DNA of 64,000 nt from Planctomycetota bacterium. GTDB taxonomy: Bacteria > Planctomycetota > GCA-002687715. Below the pieces are notes generated by a model that was not told where the DNA came from, ran no database searches, and saw only the letters and a program-made list of their open reading frames with translations. The first letter of the stretch is position 1. The number at the start of each line of letters is the position of its first letter. The position numbers and the translations under genes are program-made. Shown one piece after another: positions 25,010 through 34,700 of this stretch. The DNA is taken from the NCBI GenBank assembly GCA_002683135.1, contig NYSS01000152.1:25583-89582 (forward strand), written 5' to 3'.

Positions 25010-25826
25010 CTGCGTCTCTCGTTGACGACGTTGTTCTAACGTCGCTCACGGCGGACATGAAGGCTCGCGCTCGGTCCACATCGACCGCCTGGTGCGGGTC
25101 GCCGTTTCTCTTGCAGCTGCTACCGACGATGAACCCATCGCAGTGAGCCGCGAAGGCGGCGACATTGGCGGGATCGGCGCCGCTCCCGACCAGCACCGGG
25201 CCGCGTGTGCCGACGGCGTCCTTTATGGCCGCCACTTGCTCAACGTCCGGGGGAGATCCGGTCTGTGAGCCGGTCACGATGACCCCGCGCGCGCCGCCCC
25301 GTTCGATGGTGGTGACGGCGAGGGCGGGCGCCGGTGCATCGTAAAGCGGGGTCCCGAACTTGACGTTGACGTCGGCGAGGACGTCAACCTCGGCGCCGAG
25401 GCGTTGTCGATAGCGGAGGAGAGAATCAGCGCACCCCTCGATCAGGCCCTGGTCGGTCGCGACGGCGCCGACCAGGACGTTGACGCGGATCATGGCTGCG
25501 CCGGACACGGCCGCGGCTCCCAGGGCGGAGTGGGCGTCGTTGCGCAGGCAGTTGATGCCGACGGGCAGGCCGTAGGCATCGCGGATTTGGCGTGCGCACA
25601 GGGCCAGGGAAGCCGCTACATGCGGCTCGCACCGCTCTTTGCGGAAGGGAGCGTCGCCGTGGTTCTCCACCAGCACCGCGTCGAAGCCGGCGTCCTTGTA
25701 GGCCTGCGCGTCGGACATCGCCGCCTCCAGGACGGCGTCAAAGTCCCGCTGTGCCGACGGTGCGCCCGGCAGCGGGTGCAGGTGTACGACGCCGATCGCC
25801 ACAGCCGTTCGGTCCCAGAGTCCCAT
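25002..25826 (-). CDS. BtpA/SgcQ family protein
   Basis: A 274-residue TIM-barrel protein. Diagnostic segments: GVVHLHPLPGAP at the N-terminus, DAQAYKDAGFDAVLVENHGDAPF, VGINCLRNDAHSALGAA, IRVNVLVGA, DVNVKFGTPL, VIVTGSQTGSPPD, and the phosphate-binding-type ending PVLVGSGADPANV ... DGFIVGSSCKRNG. Cyanobacterial BtpA is needed for photosystem I stability and enterobacterial SgcQ belongs to a sugar operon, but the enzymatic activity is unknown. No photosynthesis gene is seen here. Its stop overlaps the cysteine dioxygenase-like gene by 8 bases. Confidence 0.88.
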   Translation of the reverse strand: MGLWDRTAVAIGVVHLHPLPGAPSAQRDFDAVLEAAMSDAQAYKDAGFDAVLVENHGDAPFRKERCEPHVAASLALCARQIRDAYGLPVGINCLRNDAHSALGAAAVSGAAMIRVNVLVGAVATDQGLIEGCADSLLRYRQRLGAEVDVLADVNVKFGTPLYDAPAPALAVTTIERGGARGVIVTGSQTGSPPDVEQVAAIKDAVGTRGPVLVGSGADPANVAAFAAHCDGFIVGSSCKRNGDPHQAVDVDRARAFMSAVSDVRTTSSTRDADA

Positions 25827-25898
25827 GGCGGCATCGTACCTTTAGCCATCGTCCCGCCGTCCGAGAATGATGCCGGAGGTCCCCGTACCCCTGACGTC

Positions 25899-26021
25899 AT
25901 GCCTTTCTTTGGCCCTGGTCGTCTTTTCGACCTGGGCTTCACCTGTGCGGGCAGCGACGAAGCGCTCGTGCGCGACCTCTTTCAGGAACTGGATGGCTCG
26001 TTGGAGCTGCGCGCGGGGTAA
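25899..26021 (+). CDS. Possible 40-residue small protein (uncertain)
   Basis: ATG 25899 to TAA 26021 encodes a short acidic peptide beginning MPFFGPGRLFDLGFTC and ending LDGSLELRAG. Codon choice favours G/C in the third position like its neighbours, which is why it is listed. The nearest Shine-Dalgarno-like GGAGG (25874-25878) is about 20 bases upstream, too far for a normal start, and no homologue is recognised. It occupies the 247-base gap between the divergent BtpA and methyltransferase genes. Confidence 0.25.
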   Translation: MPFFGPGRLFDLGFTCAGSDEALVRDLFQELDGSLELRAG

Positions 26022-26073
26022 CCGGCCGCTGCCGAGAGAGCCGTCTCCCGGGGCTGCCGGTACGCTTTCTCCC

Positions 26074-26952
26074 ATGCTGACTCCAAACCAGCGGTATCAC
26101 GATCGCGTGGCGCCGCGCTACGACGATATCTACGCCAAGGACCCCTACTGGGCCTACTACCGGGACGTCTCGTGGCAGGACCTCAAGCGCAGCCTGCCGA
26201 CGGACCTTGGGTTGCCGGTGCTGGATGCCGGTTGCGGGACCGGCATCTACGGATTGAAGCTGTTGCGCTCCGGTTTCCGTGTCGTCCTCTCCGACCTCTC
26301 ACGCAAGATGCTCGACGTCGCCGAGCGTAACGCTCGGGCGAGCTTTCCAGATCGCGAGATTGAGGCAGTGCAAGCGGATCTCGTGGATTTGGAGCCATTC
26401 GGCGACGGCCAATTCTCGTTGGTTGTCGCTCAGGGTGACGTCCTCTCGTTTGCTTCCGATTGGCGTCGCGCATTGTCTAGTGTCCGCCGCGTCCTGGCGC
26501 CCAATGGTCGGGCGGTGTTGTCGCTGGACAGTCGCTTCGGCGGAGTCGATCCATTTCTCAAGCAGAATGATCTCGATGGACTGGAGGAGTTCTTGTCTTC
26601 GGGGACGGGGGAATGGCTCGCGGATCGCCCCGAGGAGAGGTTCCCGTTCCATGCGTTCGATCCGGCCGAGTTAGCTCGTGGCGCGGAACGGGCTGGACTC
26701 GTCATGGTGCGGCTCATCGGTAAGACGCTGTTCGACCTGCGTCACGGACACGTCTGGCTCAGTGACGCGGCGACACGGCGTCGATTGCTGGCGATGGAAC
26801 GGCGTTACGGGGAAACGCCTCTCGCATTGGGGCGCGCGCATCACTTACAAGCGACGTTCGCGCTTCGCGAGGATGTTCCGGGAGGGGATGCGGCGCCTCG
26901 TAAGAGCGCGGGGGCGCGTCGCAAGCGGAGAAGGAAAAAGGGGGCCGGATGA
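26074..26952 (+). CDS. Class I SAM-dependent methyltransferase
   Basis: A 292-residue protein. Motif I VLDAGCGTGIYGLKLL (about residues 49-64), then VVLSDLSRKMLDVAERNA (motif II acidic loop), VQADLVDLEPF and the 'SLVVAQGDVLSFASD' strand form a standard Rossmann methyltransferase of the UbiE/ubiquinone-like group. The C-terminal 40 residues are basic (APRKSAGARRKRRRKKGAG) and probably disordered; they could bind RNA or acidic partners. ATG 26074 is chosen because motif I is then at the usual distance from the start; an upstream extension of the frame is rejected. Substrate unknown. Confidence 0.85.
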   Translation: MLTPNQRYHDRVAPRYDDIYAKDPYWAYYRDVSWQDLKRSLPTDLGLPVLDAGCGTGIYGLKLLRSGFRVVLSDLSRKMLDVAERNARASFPDREIEAVQADLVDLEPFGDGQFSLVVAQGDVLSFASDWRRALSSVRRVLAPNGRAVLSLDSRFGGVDPFLKQNDLDGLEEFLSSGTGEWLADRPEERFPFHAFDPAELARGAERAGLVMVRLIGKTLFDLRHGHVWLSDAATRRRLLAMERRYGETPLALGRAHHLQATFALREDVPGGDAAPRKSAGARRKRRRKKGAG

Positions 26953-27537
26953 TGATCGGTCAGGTGGGATGTGATGGTGACTTGATGAGGTCTAATGAAC
27001 CCAATTGTTTGCCAATTTCGAGAGGCGTGAACAGCCGGCCCCCTCTCTCTCTCATTCTCGTTGCGGGGGAGAGAGGCCATGCCAGGACCCCGTTTCCCCA
27101 CCCGCGGCCCCACCATAGGGGGCACCCAACTAGGCGCAAGCGTGATCTCGACGACTTGAGGCCTCCGGGGCTTGTTCGGATCGCTGCTGCCGATGTGGTC
27201 GGTTGCAAGTCGTGCAGCAATAACCCCCTGGTGGTCCCGTGGCCGGAGCGCAAATTTCGGGGCTGAACCGTGGTGAATCGTCACGAGTCGGGAGGCGGCC
27301 TTGGGTCTGTCTTGCTTCGCCACGCCCATGCTGTCCGCTGACTTGGTCTTTGGAATCTGTCCGCAACTGATGCTGACAGATCGGTAGCGATGGGAAGCCT
27401 CACGCAACCCCTTCGACGCGATCGCATGCGGTAGACAACGGGTGGCGACCGGCGGCGCGGACACGACGACGTCCTGACGTCGTCGACGGTGCGTGTCGTA
27501 CGCGACGTCACGGGTTAGCATGCGCCGGACACTTCCC
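26953..27537. other. 585-base intergenic region before the double ABC exporter
   Basis: No reliable gene is seen. A 105-codon frame beginning at 26949 has a Pro/Arg/His-rich composition without a recognisable pattern and is rejected. Contents: an imperfect hairpin near 27030-27080 (GGCC-CCC-TCTCT against AGAGAGGCC) and, close to the ABC genes, a strong inverted repeat (27464-27485). Confidence 0.5.
27464..27485. promoter_or_regulatory. Perfect 10-bp inverted repeat upstream of the ABC exporter
   Basis: CGACGACGTC-CT-GACGTCGTCG: arms 27464-27473 and 27476-27485 with a 2-base centre. A second partial dyad (GTCG-TACG-CGAC) follows within 20 bases. The location about 50 bases before the first ATPase start suggests an operator. 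No regulator gene is adjacent. Confidence 0.4.
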
Positions 27538-28498
<961 letters not shown>

Positions 28499-28512
<14 letters not shown>

Positions 28513-29425
28513 GCGGCTCTACTCCCGCCTGGCCGCGCCGCCGCGTTCGCGGTCCACATTCCCGGCGCTGGCGATCAGTCGCTATGGCACCCGTTACGCA
28601 ACGCGAGGGGTGTTCCGCAAGCTCGTCCTCTTTGGTTCGTTCGCGCCGGCCGTCATCATGTCGTTCGGGCTCTACTTCGTCGCCCAGAACGAGGAGTCGG
28701 TCCTCCGCTTCGTCGCCCAGATGGGCATGGGGAATTACGCGAGCATCGCGGAGGTCCCGGCGGACAAGGCATATCAGTCCCTGAGCACCGTCCTCTGGAT
28801 GTTGCTGGCGTGGCAGGGTTGGTTCGCCACGCTCCTCACGCCACTTGTCGGGGCGCCCCAGATAGCTGACGACATGCGGAGTCATGCGTTCGAGGTCTAT
28901 CTGGCCCGTCCGATCAGCCGGTGGGATTATTTCCTCGGCAAACTCCTCGTCATCATGAGGCCGCTGTTGCTCATCATGGTTCTGCCCGTGGTCATCGTTC
29001 TGGGCATGGCCCACGGGTTCCTCGAGGGGACGTTCGCCAGCACCTGGACGCTCTATCCCCGAGCCTTCGCCGCCATCCTGGTCTGGGCGACGGTCAACAG
29101 CATTGTCATCCTCGGCATCTCGTCCATGGGGAAGAGCGCGCGCTACGCCTCGGTGATCTGGTTCGTCGTCACCGTCGGGAGCTTCATCGTCGCCTCGATC
29201 TTGCTACAGGCGACGCAGAACTCGATGTTCGACCTCGTTTCCTACAACCACTGCCTCTTCTCAGTCGTCATCAACCTGATCGACCTGCGTCCGGTGGTAG
29301 ACCTGGACTTGCCGATCATGGACATTGATCGAGGTCCGCGATCGAGCCTGCTGGTGCTTGGTGGTCTCTGCCTGCTGTCGACGTGGCTCGTCATGCGGCG
29401 ACTCAGGGCTGGGAGGCTGCCATGA
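28499..29425 (+). CDS. ABC-2 exporter permease (first copy)
   Basis: A 308-residue membrane protein with about six TM helices (for example residues 40-60 VLFGSFAPAVIMSFGLYFV, then WMLLAWQGWFATLL, LLLIMVLPVVIVLGMAHGF, AAILVWATVNSIVILGI and WFVVTVGSFIVASILL). The segment ADDMRSHAFEVYLARPISRWDYFLGKLL is the coupling region typical of ABC-2 permeases of the CcmB/YhaP or NatB sort. Start ATG 28499 overlaps the ATPase gene by 14 bases, and its stop overlaps the next ATPase (ATGA). Substrate unknown. Confidence 0.82.
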
Positions 29426-30390
29426 GCGAGGCCATCGCCGTGGAAGACCTGGAGGTTCCGACAGAGCCAGGCAGCCCGGTCATCCAGGCGCGTGAGCTAG
29501 CCCGCTGGTACGGCCAGGTGGTCGGACTCACAGACCTCACCGTGGATATCCCCACCGGGATCACCGGGCTGCTCGGTCCCAACGGAGCGGGCAAGAGCAC
29601 CTTCATGCGGCTGCTGACAGGGCAGCTCCATCCGTCGTCCGGAAGCGTCTGGCTGCTTGGACGAAATCCGGTATTCCAGCCCGAGGTGTTTCACGAGGTG
29701 GGGTTCTGCTCGGAGGACGACGCGCTTTACGACGACATGTCCGCGCTGGACATGGTCACGTTCCTCGCGCGCTGTGCCGGGTTCGACGCCAAGGAGGCAC
29801 GGGAACGGTCCGCGCAGGCTCTGGAACGCTGCGGCATGGCACACGCCATGGATCGTCGGTGCGGGGGGTTCTCCAAGGGCATGCGTCAGCGCACCCGCAT
29901 TGCCGCTGCGCTGGTCCACGACCCGAAGCTGCTGCTCCTGGACGAGCCGATGACAGGTCTCGATCCGGTCGGACGCAGGGATGTCGTAGATATCCTCGAG
30001 AAGTTCGCGGCCGGGGGAGGTTCGGTCCTCTTCTCAAGTCACATCCTGCACGAGGTCGAGGCGGTGGCGACCCACGTTGCGATCATGAACAAGGGCATGT
30101 TGCTGGCGGAAGGGACGCTCGGGCAGATCCAGGAGGAGCTCGAGGATTATGCGTTCACGCTCCAGGTGCGCTGCAGCGACACGCGGGCGCTGGCGAAGGC
30201 GCTCGTTGAACACGAGCACGTCGTGAGCGTGGCCTTCGATGGGGATGACGGCGCCAGCATTGCGAGCTCATCGTCGCGGGCGCTCACCGAGGAGTTGCCG
30301 CGTCTCGCGTTGGCGCTCGGCATTGAGGTATTCGAGTTCTCCTGTCCCGGAGAGGACCTGGAGACCCTGTTCCAGAGGCTGATGCGATGA
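29422..30390 (+). CDS. ABC-2 exporter ATP-binding protein (second copy)
   Basis: A 322-residue ATPase starting in an ATGA overlap. Walker A GPNGAGKST, signature FSKGMRQRTRIA, Walker B LLLLDEPMTGLDP, H-loop SSHILHEVEAV. The C-terminal extension contains a Ser-rich stretch (ASIASSSSRA). It is related to, but clearly diverged from, the first ATPase, so the two half-systems may form a heteromeric transporter or two transporters made together. Confidence 0.88.
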   Translation: MSEAIAVEDLEVPTEPGSPVIQARELARWYGQVVGLTDLTVDIPTGITGLLGPNGAGKSTFMRLLTGQLHPSSGSVWLLGRNPVFQPEVFHEVGFCSEDDALYDDMSALDMVTFLARCAGFDAKEARERSAQALERCGMAHAMDRRCGGFSKGMRQRTRIAAALVHDPKLLLLDEPMTGLDPVGRRDVVDILEKFAAGGGSVLFSSHILHEVEAVATHVAIMNKGMLLAEGTLGQIQEELEDYAFTLQVRCSDTRALAKALVEHEHVVSVAFDGDDGASIASSSSRALTEELPRLALALGIEVFEFSCPGEDLETLFQRLMR

Positions 30391-31205
30391 GCCGCGGTCA
30401 ACTCCCTCTCGCCAAGTCCCTCGTCCTGGTGGCGGCGTTCACCGCGCGGGAGGTCTCCTGGTCGCGCAAGACGGTGTTTCTGGGGCTCCTTCTCCTGATC
30501 CCGGCAGGGATCGCCGCGGTCGTACGCGGCGAAGCGCCGCCGGGGGCGGCCGAGACGTTCCTGGCGGAGGTCATGCCGAGCCTGGTCATCGGCGTTGTTC
30601 AGCTGATGTGCCTGTTTCACGGCGCCGGGCTTGTGCGTGACGCCATGGAAGAGCGCACGCTGGCTTTCTTGCTCACGCGGCCCATCGGGCGCGCACGCAT
30701 TGCTCAGGGGATGTACTTGGGGTTGCTGCTGTACGTGCTGCCCCTCGGTCTGATCGGCGCCGGGGCTGGCTTCGCTGCGTGCCGCGCGGGCCTCCCTGGA
30801 GGGATGTTCACCGACGACATCGATGGGCCGACCAGCGTGCAGGGTCTGGTGCGCCTGCTCCAGGTGACCGGGGGCGCTGTCGTTTTCTACTGCGCTCTCT
30901 ACACCCTGTTTGGCCTCGTCTTCAAGGCATCGACCATCGTCGGGTTGCTGTTCTTGATGATCTTTGATGCCCTGCTGGGCAGCCTCCCGGGGCCGCCGCG
31001 GATGTTGTCACCCATGAGCTACTTCGAGGTCCTGCTGGCGCCACATTTCGAGTCCCGGGCGACGCTCATGCGGGAAATGGACGTGTATCCGATGGAGTCG
31101 GGGACGGCGGCCATGGTGCTCGTCGTTGCTCTGCTCGCCATCATGTTCGTGACCCGACGTCTCGCTCGGGGTAAGGACTTCGTGGCGTTCCAGAAGGCTC
31201 AGTAG
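30387..31205 (+). CDS. ABC-2 exporter permease (second copy)
   Basis: A 272-residue protein with about six TM segments and the coupling region DAMEERTLAFLLTRPIGRARIAQGMYLGLLL, matching the ABC-2 permease pattern. It starts in an ATGA overlap with the second ATPase and ends the operon. The sequence TIVGLLFLMIFDALLGSLPGPPRMLSPM is a TM hairpin. Cytoplasmic membrane location; substrate unknown. Confidence 0.8.
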   Translation: MSRGQLPLAKSLVLVAAFTAREVSWSRKTVFLGLLLLIPAGIAAVVRGEAPPGAAETFLAEVMPSLVIGVVQLMCLFHGAGLVRDAMEERTLAFLLTRPIGRARIAQGMYLGLLLYVLPLGLIGAGAGFAACRAGLPGGMFTDDIDGPTSVQGLVRLLQVTGGAVVFYCALYTLFGLVFKASTIVGLLFLMIFDALLGSLPGPPRMLSPMSYFEVLLAPHFESRATLMREMDVYPMESGTAAMVLVVALLAIMFVTRRLARGKDFVAFQKAQ

Positions 31206-31261
31206 GCCTCTGGGCCCGACGCGCGGATTCCGTCGACGAGGACCGTTTGGCAGGTGGCGAC

Positions 31262-32356
31262 CTATTGGATCGGCAGCAGGATGTTGTCGGAGATGGCCAG
31301 GCCGCCCGGGGGTTGGGGCAGATAGCCGATCCAGGCCCCGTATGCGGCGAGACCCATCCCGCTGAATCCGGCGGGGACGTTGATGAGAACGGTCGCGGTT
31401 TCGTTCGCGCCGATGGTCCCTGTGAAGTTTACGAAGGACCCGCCAAAGGCCGGGTTGAGGCTGGCGTTCACCAACGAGTCGAAGGCGAGGGGGATGTTCC
31501 CCCATGGGGTCGGGATTGGCGGGCTGTCGCTCCAAGACAGGGCGAATTGATAGGGGACGCCTTGCAGCCCCGGCCCGGTCAGCTGCAGGACCGTCGTGCC
31601 GGGTGACGTCGCCGGGACGCCGAGGGTCGGCAGGACCTGGAACGGGTTGGGCGGCGCGGCGTCGCGGCTGCAACAGCGGATGGCCCAGATGCCGGCGTAG
31701 TACAGGGGGCAGAGGGGTAAGAACGTGACCGTAGCCAGGGATGCATCACGCCACCCCTGGCCCGTGATGTCGATCAGGCTGGTCATGGGCGGCGTCGTGA
31801 CGGGGTTGCAGAACAGGCCAAGAGAGACGGTGTTGTCGGTGAAGAACGTCGACGAATACCCCGACGCGCAGTTTCCGTTGGGGTTGAAGTTCATGCGGAA
31901 CGCGATGGCGAAGCGACGGTTAACGGGGTCGTTCCCCACGACGATATTGAACTGGGTCGTATCGAATGTGTTGAGCGCAGAGCTCGTGACCTGAAGGTCG
32001 TTCTGTGTCTGTGCGTTGAGGTCGAAGACCTGTGTCCCCATGTTCGCAGTGGCGCCGCTGAAGCTGACTCCGTCATAGATCTCTACATTCACCAGCGCCA
32101 GGGCTCCCTGGCCGCCGCCGGCGGAAGCGAACGGGCAAACCACCTGGGTGATCTGTTGCGGCGGCATACTCTGAGGCACCTCGAAGACGACCGCGGCGGC
32201 CTCGCCCTCGCAGAGCCCGGGGATGATGCTGAAGGTCTGTAGCCCCGTTGGATTCACCGGCAGCGTGTCGCGCTGCCAGAAAACGTCACCGGGATCGGGG
32301 CACGGTTGGGCGACGGCGACGACAGCGAGCAGGACGAAGACGGGGGCGGCGCGCAT
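31262..32356 (-). CDS. Secreted beta-rich protein, function unknown
   Basis: A 364-residue exported protein. Start at 32356 gives the signal peptide MRAAPVFVLLAVVAVAQP. The mature chain is rich in Asn, Thr, Phe and Gly, with several Cys (CPDPGD, LCEGE, VVCPF, NCASGY, LFCNPV, CPLYYAGIWAIRCCS), suggesting disulfides outside the cytoplasm. The last 120 residues form a module (LPTLGVPATSPGTTVLQLTG ... TATVLINVPAGFSG ... GLAISDNILLPIQ) resembling the C-terminal module of the lamin-tail protein at 1169-2101. Likely an envelope or extracellular structural protein; no enzymatic motif. Confidence 0.6.
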   Translation of the reverse strand: MRAAPVFVLLAVVAVAQPCPDPGDVFWQRDTLPVNPTGLQTFSIIPGLCEGEAAAVVFEVPQSMPPQQITQVVCPFASAGGGQGALALVNVEIYDGVSFSGATANMGTQVFDLNAQTQNDLQVTSSALNTFDTTQFNIVVGNDPVNRRFAIAFRMNFNPNGNCASGYSSTFFTDNTVSLGLFCNPVTTPPMTSLIDITGQGWRDASLATVTFLPLCPLYYAGIWAIRCCSRDAAPPNPFQVLPTLGVPATSPGTTVLQLTGPGLQGVPYQFALSWSDSPPIPTPWGNIPLAFDSLVNASLNPAFGGSFVNFTGTIGANETATVLINVPAGFSGMGLAAYGAWIGYLPQPPGGLAISDNILLPIQ

Positions 32357-32448
32357 GGGGACACTCCGTGGACGACGAATGCGCAGCGGGTGCGCAAGAG
32401 ACCCGCACATTGTGACTTACGGGGACCCTGTCCGCCAAACGCTTTGGG

Positions 32449-34656
32449 TTATTTCGCGTCCCAGCGCGGGTCGTCGGTGGCCACGGGGTCCAGGCGGTTC
32501 CCTCGCAGCCGGCGCTCGAGCTCGCCGGCCCGACGGGCCATTCGGTCGTCCCGGATGGCTTGGTGAAGGGCGCGTGGGCTGCCGACGATCACGAGTACGC
32601 GGCGGGCTCGGGTGACCGCGGTGTAGAGGACGTTGCGTTTGAGCATCAGGAAGTGCTCCCCGAACAGGGGGAGAATCACCGCCGGGAATTCGCCGCCCTG
32701 CGATTTGTGGACGGTCACGGCGAAGGCCGGTTGCAGGTGGTCGAGCTGGCTTTTCTCGAAGGACACCCGACGACCATCGAATTTGGCGTCGAGTCTGGGG
32801 CCGTTGGCGTCGACGCTGATGACCCGCCCTAGGTCTCCGTTCATGACCTCGAGGTCGTAGTCGTTTCGTGTCTGCATGATGCGATCGCCGACGTGGAGCT
32901 TGCGGCCGCGGTGTTCGATCCCAGCGGCGCCGGCGCTGAGCGTTTCCTGCAGCATGCGATTGAGGGCCTCCGTTCCCGTGACGCCTCGGTGCATCGGGCT
33001 GAGGACCTGTATGCCCTCTCGTGGATCGATGCCGAAGCGCTGCGGGATGCGCTCGCAGAAGAGGTGCCGGATCATGTCGGCCCCGTCGGCCGCGTCTTCG
33101 CGGGTGACGAAGTAGCAGTCGCCAGGCTCGCCCCGATCAGGGAAACGCGGAGCCTCGCCGCGGTTGATGCGGTGTGCGTTGACCACGATGTCGCTGCCCG
33201 TCGCCTGGCGGAACACGCGGGTCAGGTGCGCCACTGGGAACTCCGCCGAGGTGATCAGGTCCTTGAGCACGCTGCCTGGGCCGACGGATGGAAGCTGATC
33301 CGGGTCGCCGACCAGGATCAGGACCGTCGCCGCCGGGAGCCGCCGCAGGACTCGTACCAGCAGGGGCAGGTCGAGCATGGACGTCTCGTCGACGACGAGG
33401 ACATCCTCGCCCAGGACCTTGCCGCCGGTAGCCTCGCCCGGGACCAGGCCGAACAACTTGTGCAGCGTCTGGGCGGGCGCGTTGGTCGCGTCGGACAGCC
33501 GCCTCGCCGCACGACCCGTGGGCGAGGCGAGGGCGACCCTCAATCCGGCGGCCTGGTAAGCGTCAACCACGGTCCGAAGCACGGTCGTCTTGCCCACTCC
33601 CGGGCCTCCGGTCAGCAACGCGACCTTCGAGGAGAGGAGCAGCGCCACGGCGCGCTCCTGCTCTTCCGTGAGGCGGGTCTCTCCGTCACCTGGGTTGAAT
33701 GAAAGGCGCCCTTCTGGGCCGGGGGTGGGGGCATCCCTCAGCGTCCGCAACAACCTCGCGGCCTCGACCTCGGCCTGGTGCATCACCGGCAGGTAGATTC
33801 GCGGGGTACCGTCGTCGTCCGGGTCTCCTGTTGGCGCGTTGGCGATGACGGCCTCAGAGGCGACGGCCTCCATGAGTGCGGCGCGGACGTTGTCCGGCTG
33901 GGATCCGAGAAGTTCTACCGCTCGCTCGAGCAATGCGGGGGCTGGTAAGCAGACATGACCCTGGTCGATCGCCTGATGCAGTCCGTGGCGCAGGCCGGCG
34001 GCGAGTCGTAGCGGATCTTCCGCCTCGATGCCGACGGAACTGGCGATGCGATCGGCTGTTGCGAATCCGACTCCCTGGACCTCGTCGGTGAGTGAGTAGG
34101 GGTCGGTCCGGATACGTCCCAGGGTGTCGGCTCCCAGCCGCCGCCAGATCTCGCCGGAGACCGCCGGCCCCAGGCCGAGGCCTTGAAGGAACACCAGCGC
34201 TTCACGCTGTTGCTTGCCCTCGGCGAACGCGCGAGAGAGCTCCTTGAGCCGGCGACTCCCGACCCCGGGCACCTCGAGGACCCGGCCCGGGTCGTCCTCC
34301 AGGACGCGGAGGGTGTCGTCACCGAAGTGGTTTACGAGGCGTTCGGCGAGCTTGGGTCCTATGCCCTTGATGCGCCCGGATCGGAGGTAACGGCGAATTC
34401 CAGCCTCGGTCGCCGGTAGGCGGGGATGAGCGCTCGTGACGAGCAGCCGGTGGCCGTACTTGGCGTGATCCTCGAAGCGTCCGGATATGCAGATCGGGTC
34501 CCCTTCTTCGAGGTGGAGGGGGAATTTGCCGGCGGCGACGAAACGTCCGCCTCCGTCCTCACGTGCGACCCGGACGACGGACCACGCCCCGTCGTCGGAC
34601 CGGAAGACGACCCTGTCGACCACGACATCGAGGTCTTGTGCGGCCTCTGGCTCCAT
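32449..34656 (-). CDS. recD2: RecD2-type ATP-dependent 5'-3' DNA helicase
   Basis: A 735-residue SF1B helicase of the RecD2 class, which works without RecBC. The N-terminal OB region (VVVDRVVFRSDDGAWSVVRV) and helix-hairpin-helix repeats (GRIKGIGPKLAERLVNHFG; VLEVPGVGSRRLKEL) occupy the first 200 residues. Walker A LTGGPGVGKTTVLRTVV, Walker B VLVVDETSMLDLPLL, VGDPDQLPSVGPG and the C-terminal AVTVHKSQGGEFPAVILP and YTAVTRARRVLVIVG follow. All helicase motifs are intact. A role in DNA repair and replication-fork processing is expected from Deinococcus and Bacillus homologues. Confidence 0.92.
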   Translation of the reverse strand: MEPEAAQDLDVVVDRVVFRSDDGAWSVVRVAREDGGGRFVAAGKFPLHLEEGDPICISGRFEDHAKYGHRLLVTSAHPRLPATEAGIRRYLRSGRIKGIGPKLAERLVNHFGDDTLRVLEDDPGRVLEVPGVGSRRLKELSRAFAEGKQQREALVFLQGLGLGPAVSGEIWRRLGADTLGRIRTDPYSLTDEVQGVGFATADRIASSVGIEAEDPLRLAAGLRHGLHQAIDQGHVCLPAPALLERAVELLGSQPDNVRAALMEAVASEAVIANAPTGDPDDDGTPRIYLPVMHQAEVEAARLLRTLRDAPTPGPEGRLSFNPGDGETRLTEEQERAVALLLSSKVALLTGGPGVGKTTVLRTVVDAYQAAGLRVALASPTGRAARRLSDATNAPAQTLHKLFGLVPGEATGGKVLGEDVLVVDETSMLDLPLLVRVLRRLPAATVLILVGDPDQLPSVGPGSVLKDLITSAEFPVAHLTRVFRQATGSDIVVNAHRINRGEAPRFPDRGEPGDCYFVTREDAADGADMIRHLFCERIPQRFGIDPREGIQVLSPMHRGVTGTEALNRMLQETLSAGAAGIEHRGRKLHVGDRIMQTRNDYDLEVMNGDLGRVISVDANGPRLDAKFDGRRVSFEKSQLDHLQPAFAVTVHKSQGGEFPAVILPLFGEHFLMLKRNVLYTAVTRARRVLVIVGSPRALHQAIRDDRMARRAGELERRLRGNRLDPVATDDPRWDAK

Positions 34657-34700
34657 GGCGAGGATCGTAGCGGACCGGCGGGACAGCGAAGGCGGGTACC

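Noticed and set aside
25867..26073. N-terminal extension of the methyltransferase frame resembling a signal peptide (MMPEVPVPLTSCLSLALVVFSTW)
   Set aside because: It would put a signal peptide on a cytoplasmic SAM-dependent enzyme and move motif I far from its normal position; ATG 26074 fits the family.
26949..27266. A 105-codon plus-strand frame beginning inside the methyltransferase stop
   Set aside because: Pro/Arg/His-rich, no Shine-Dalgarno independent of the upstream gene, mixed third-position bases and no recognisable pattern.
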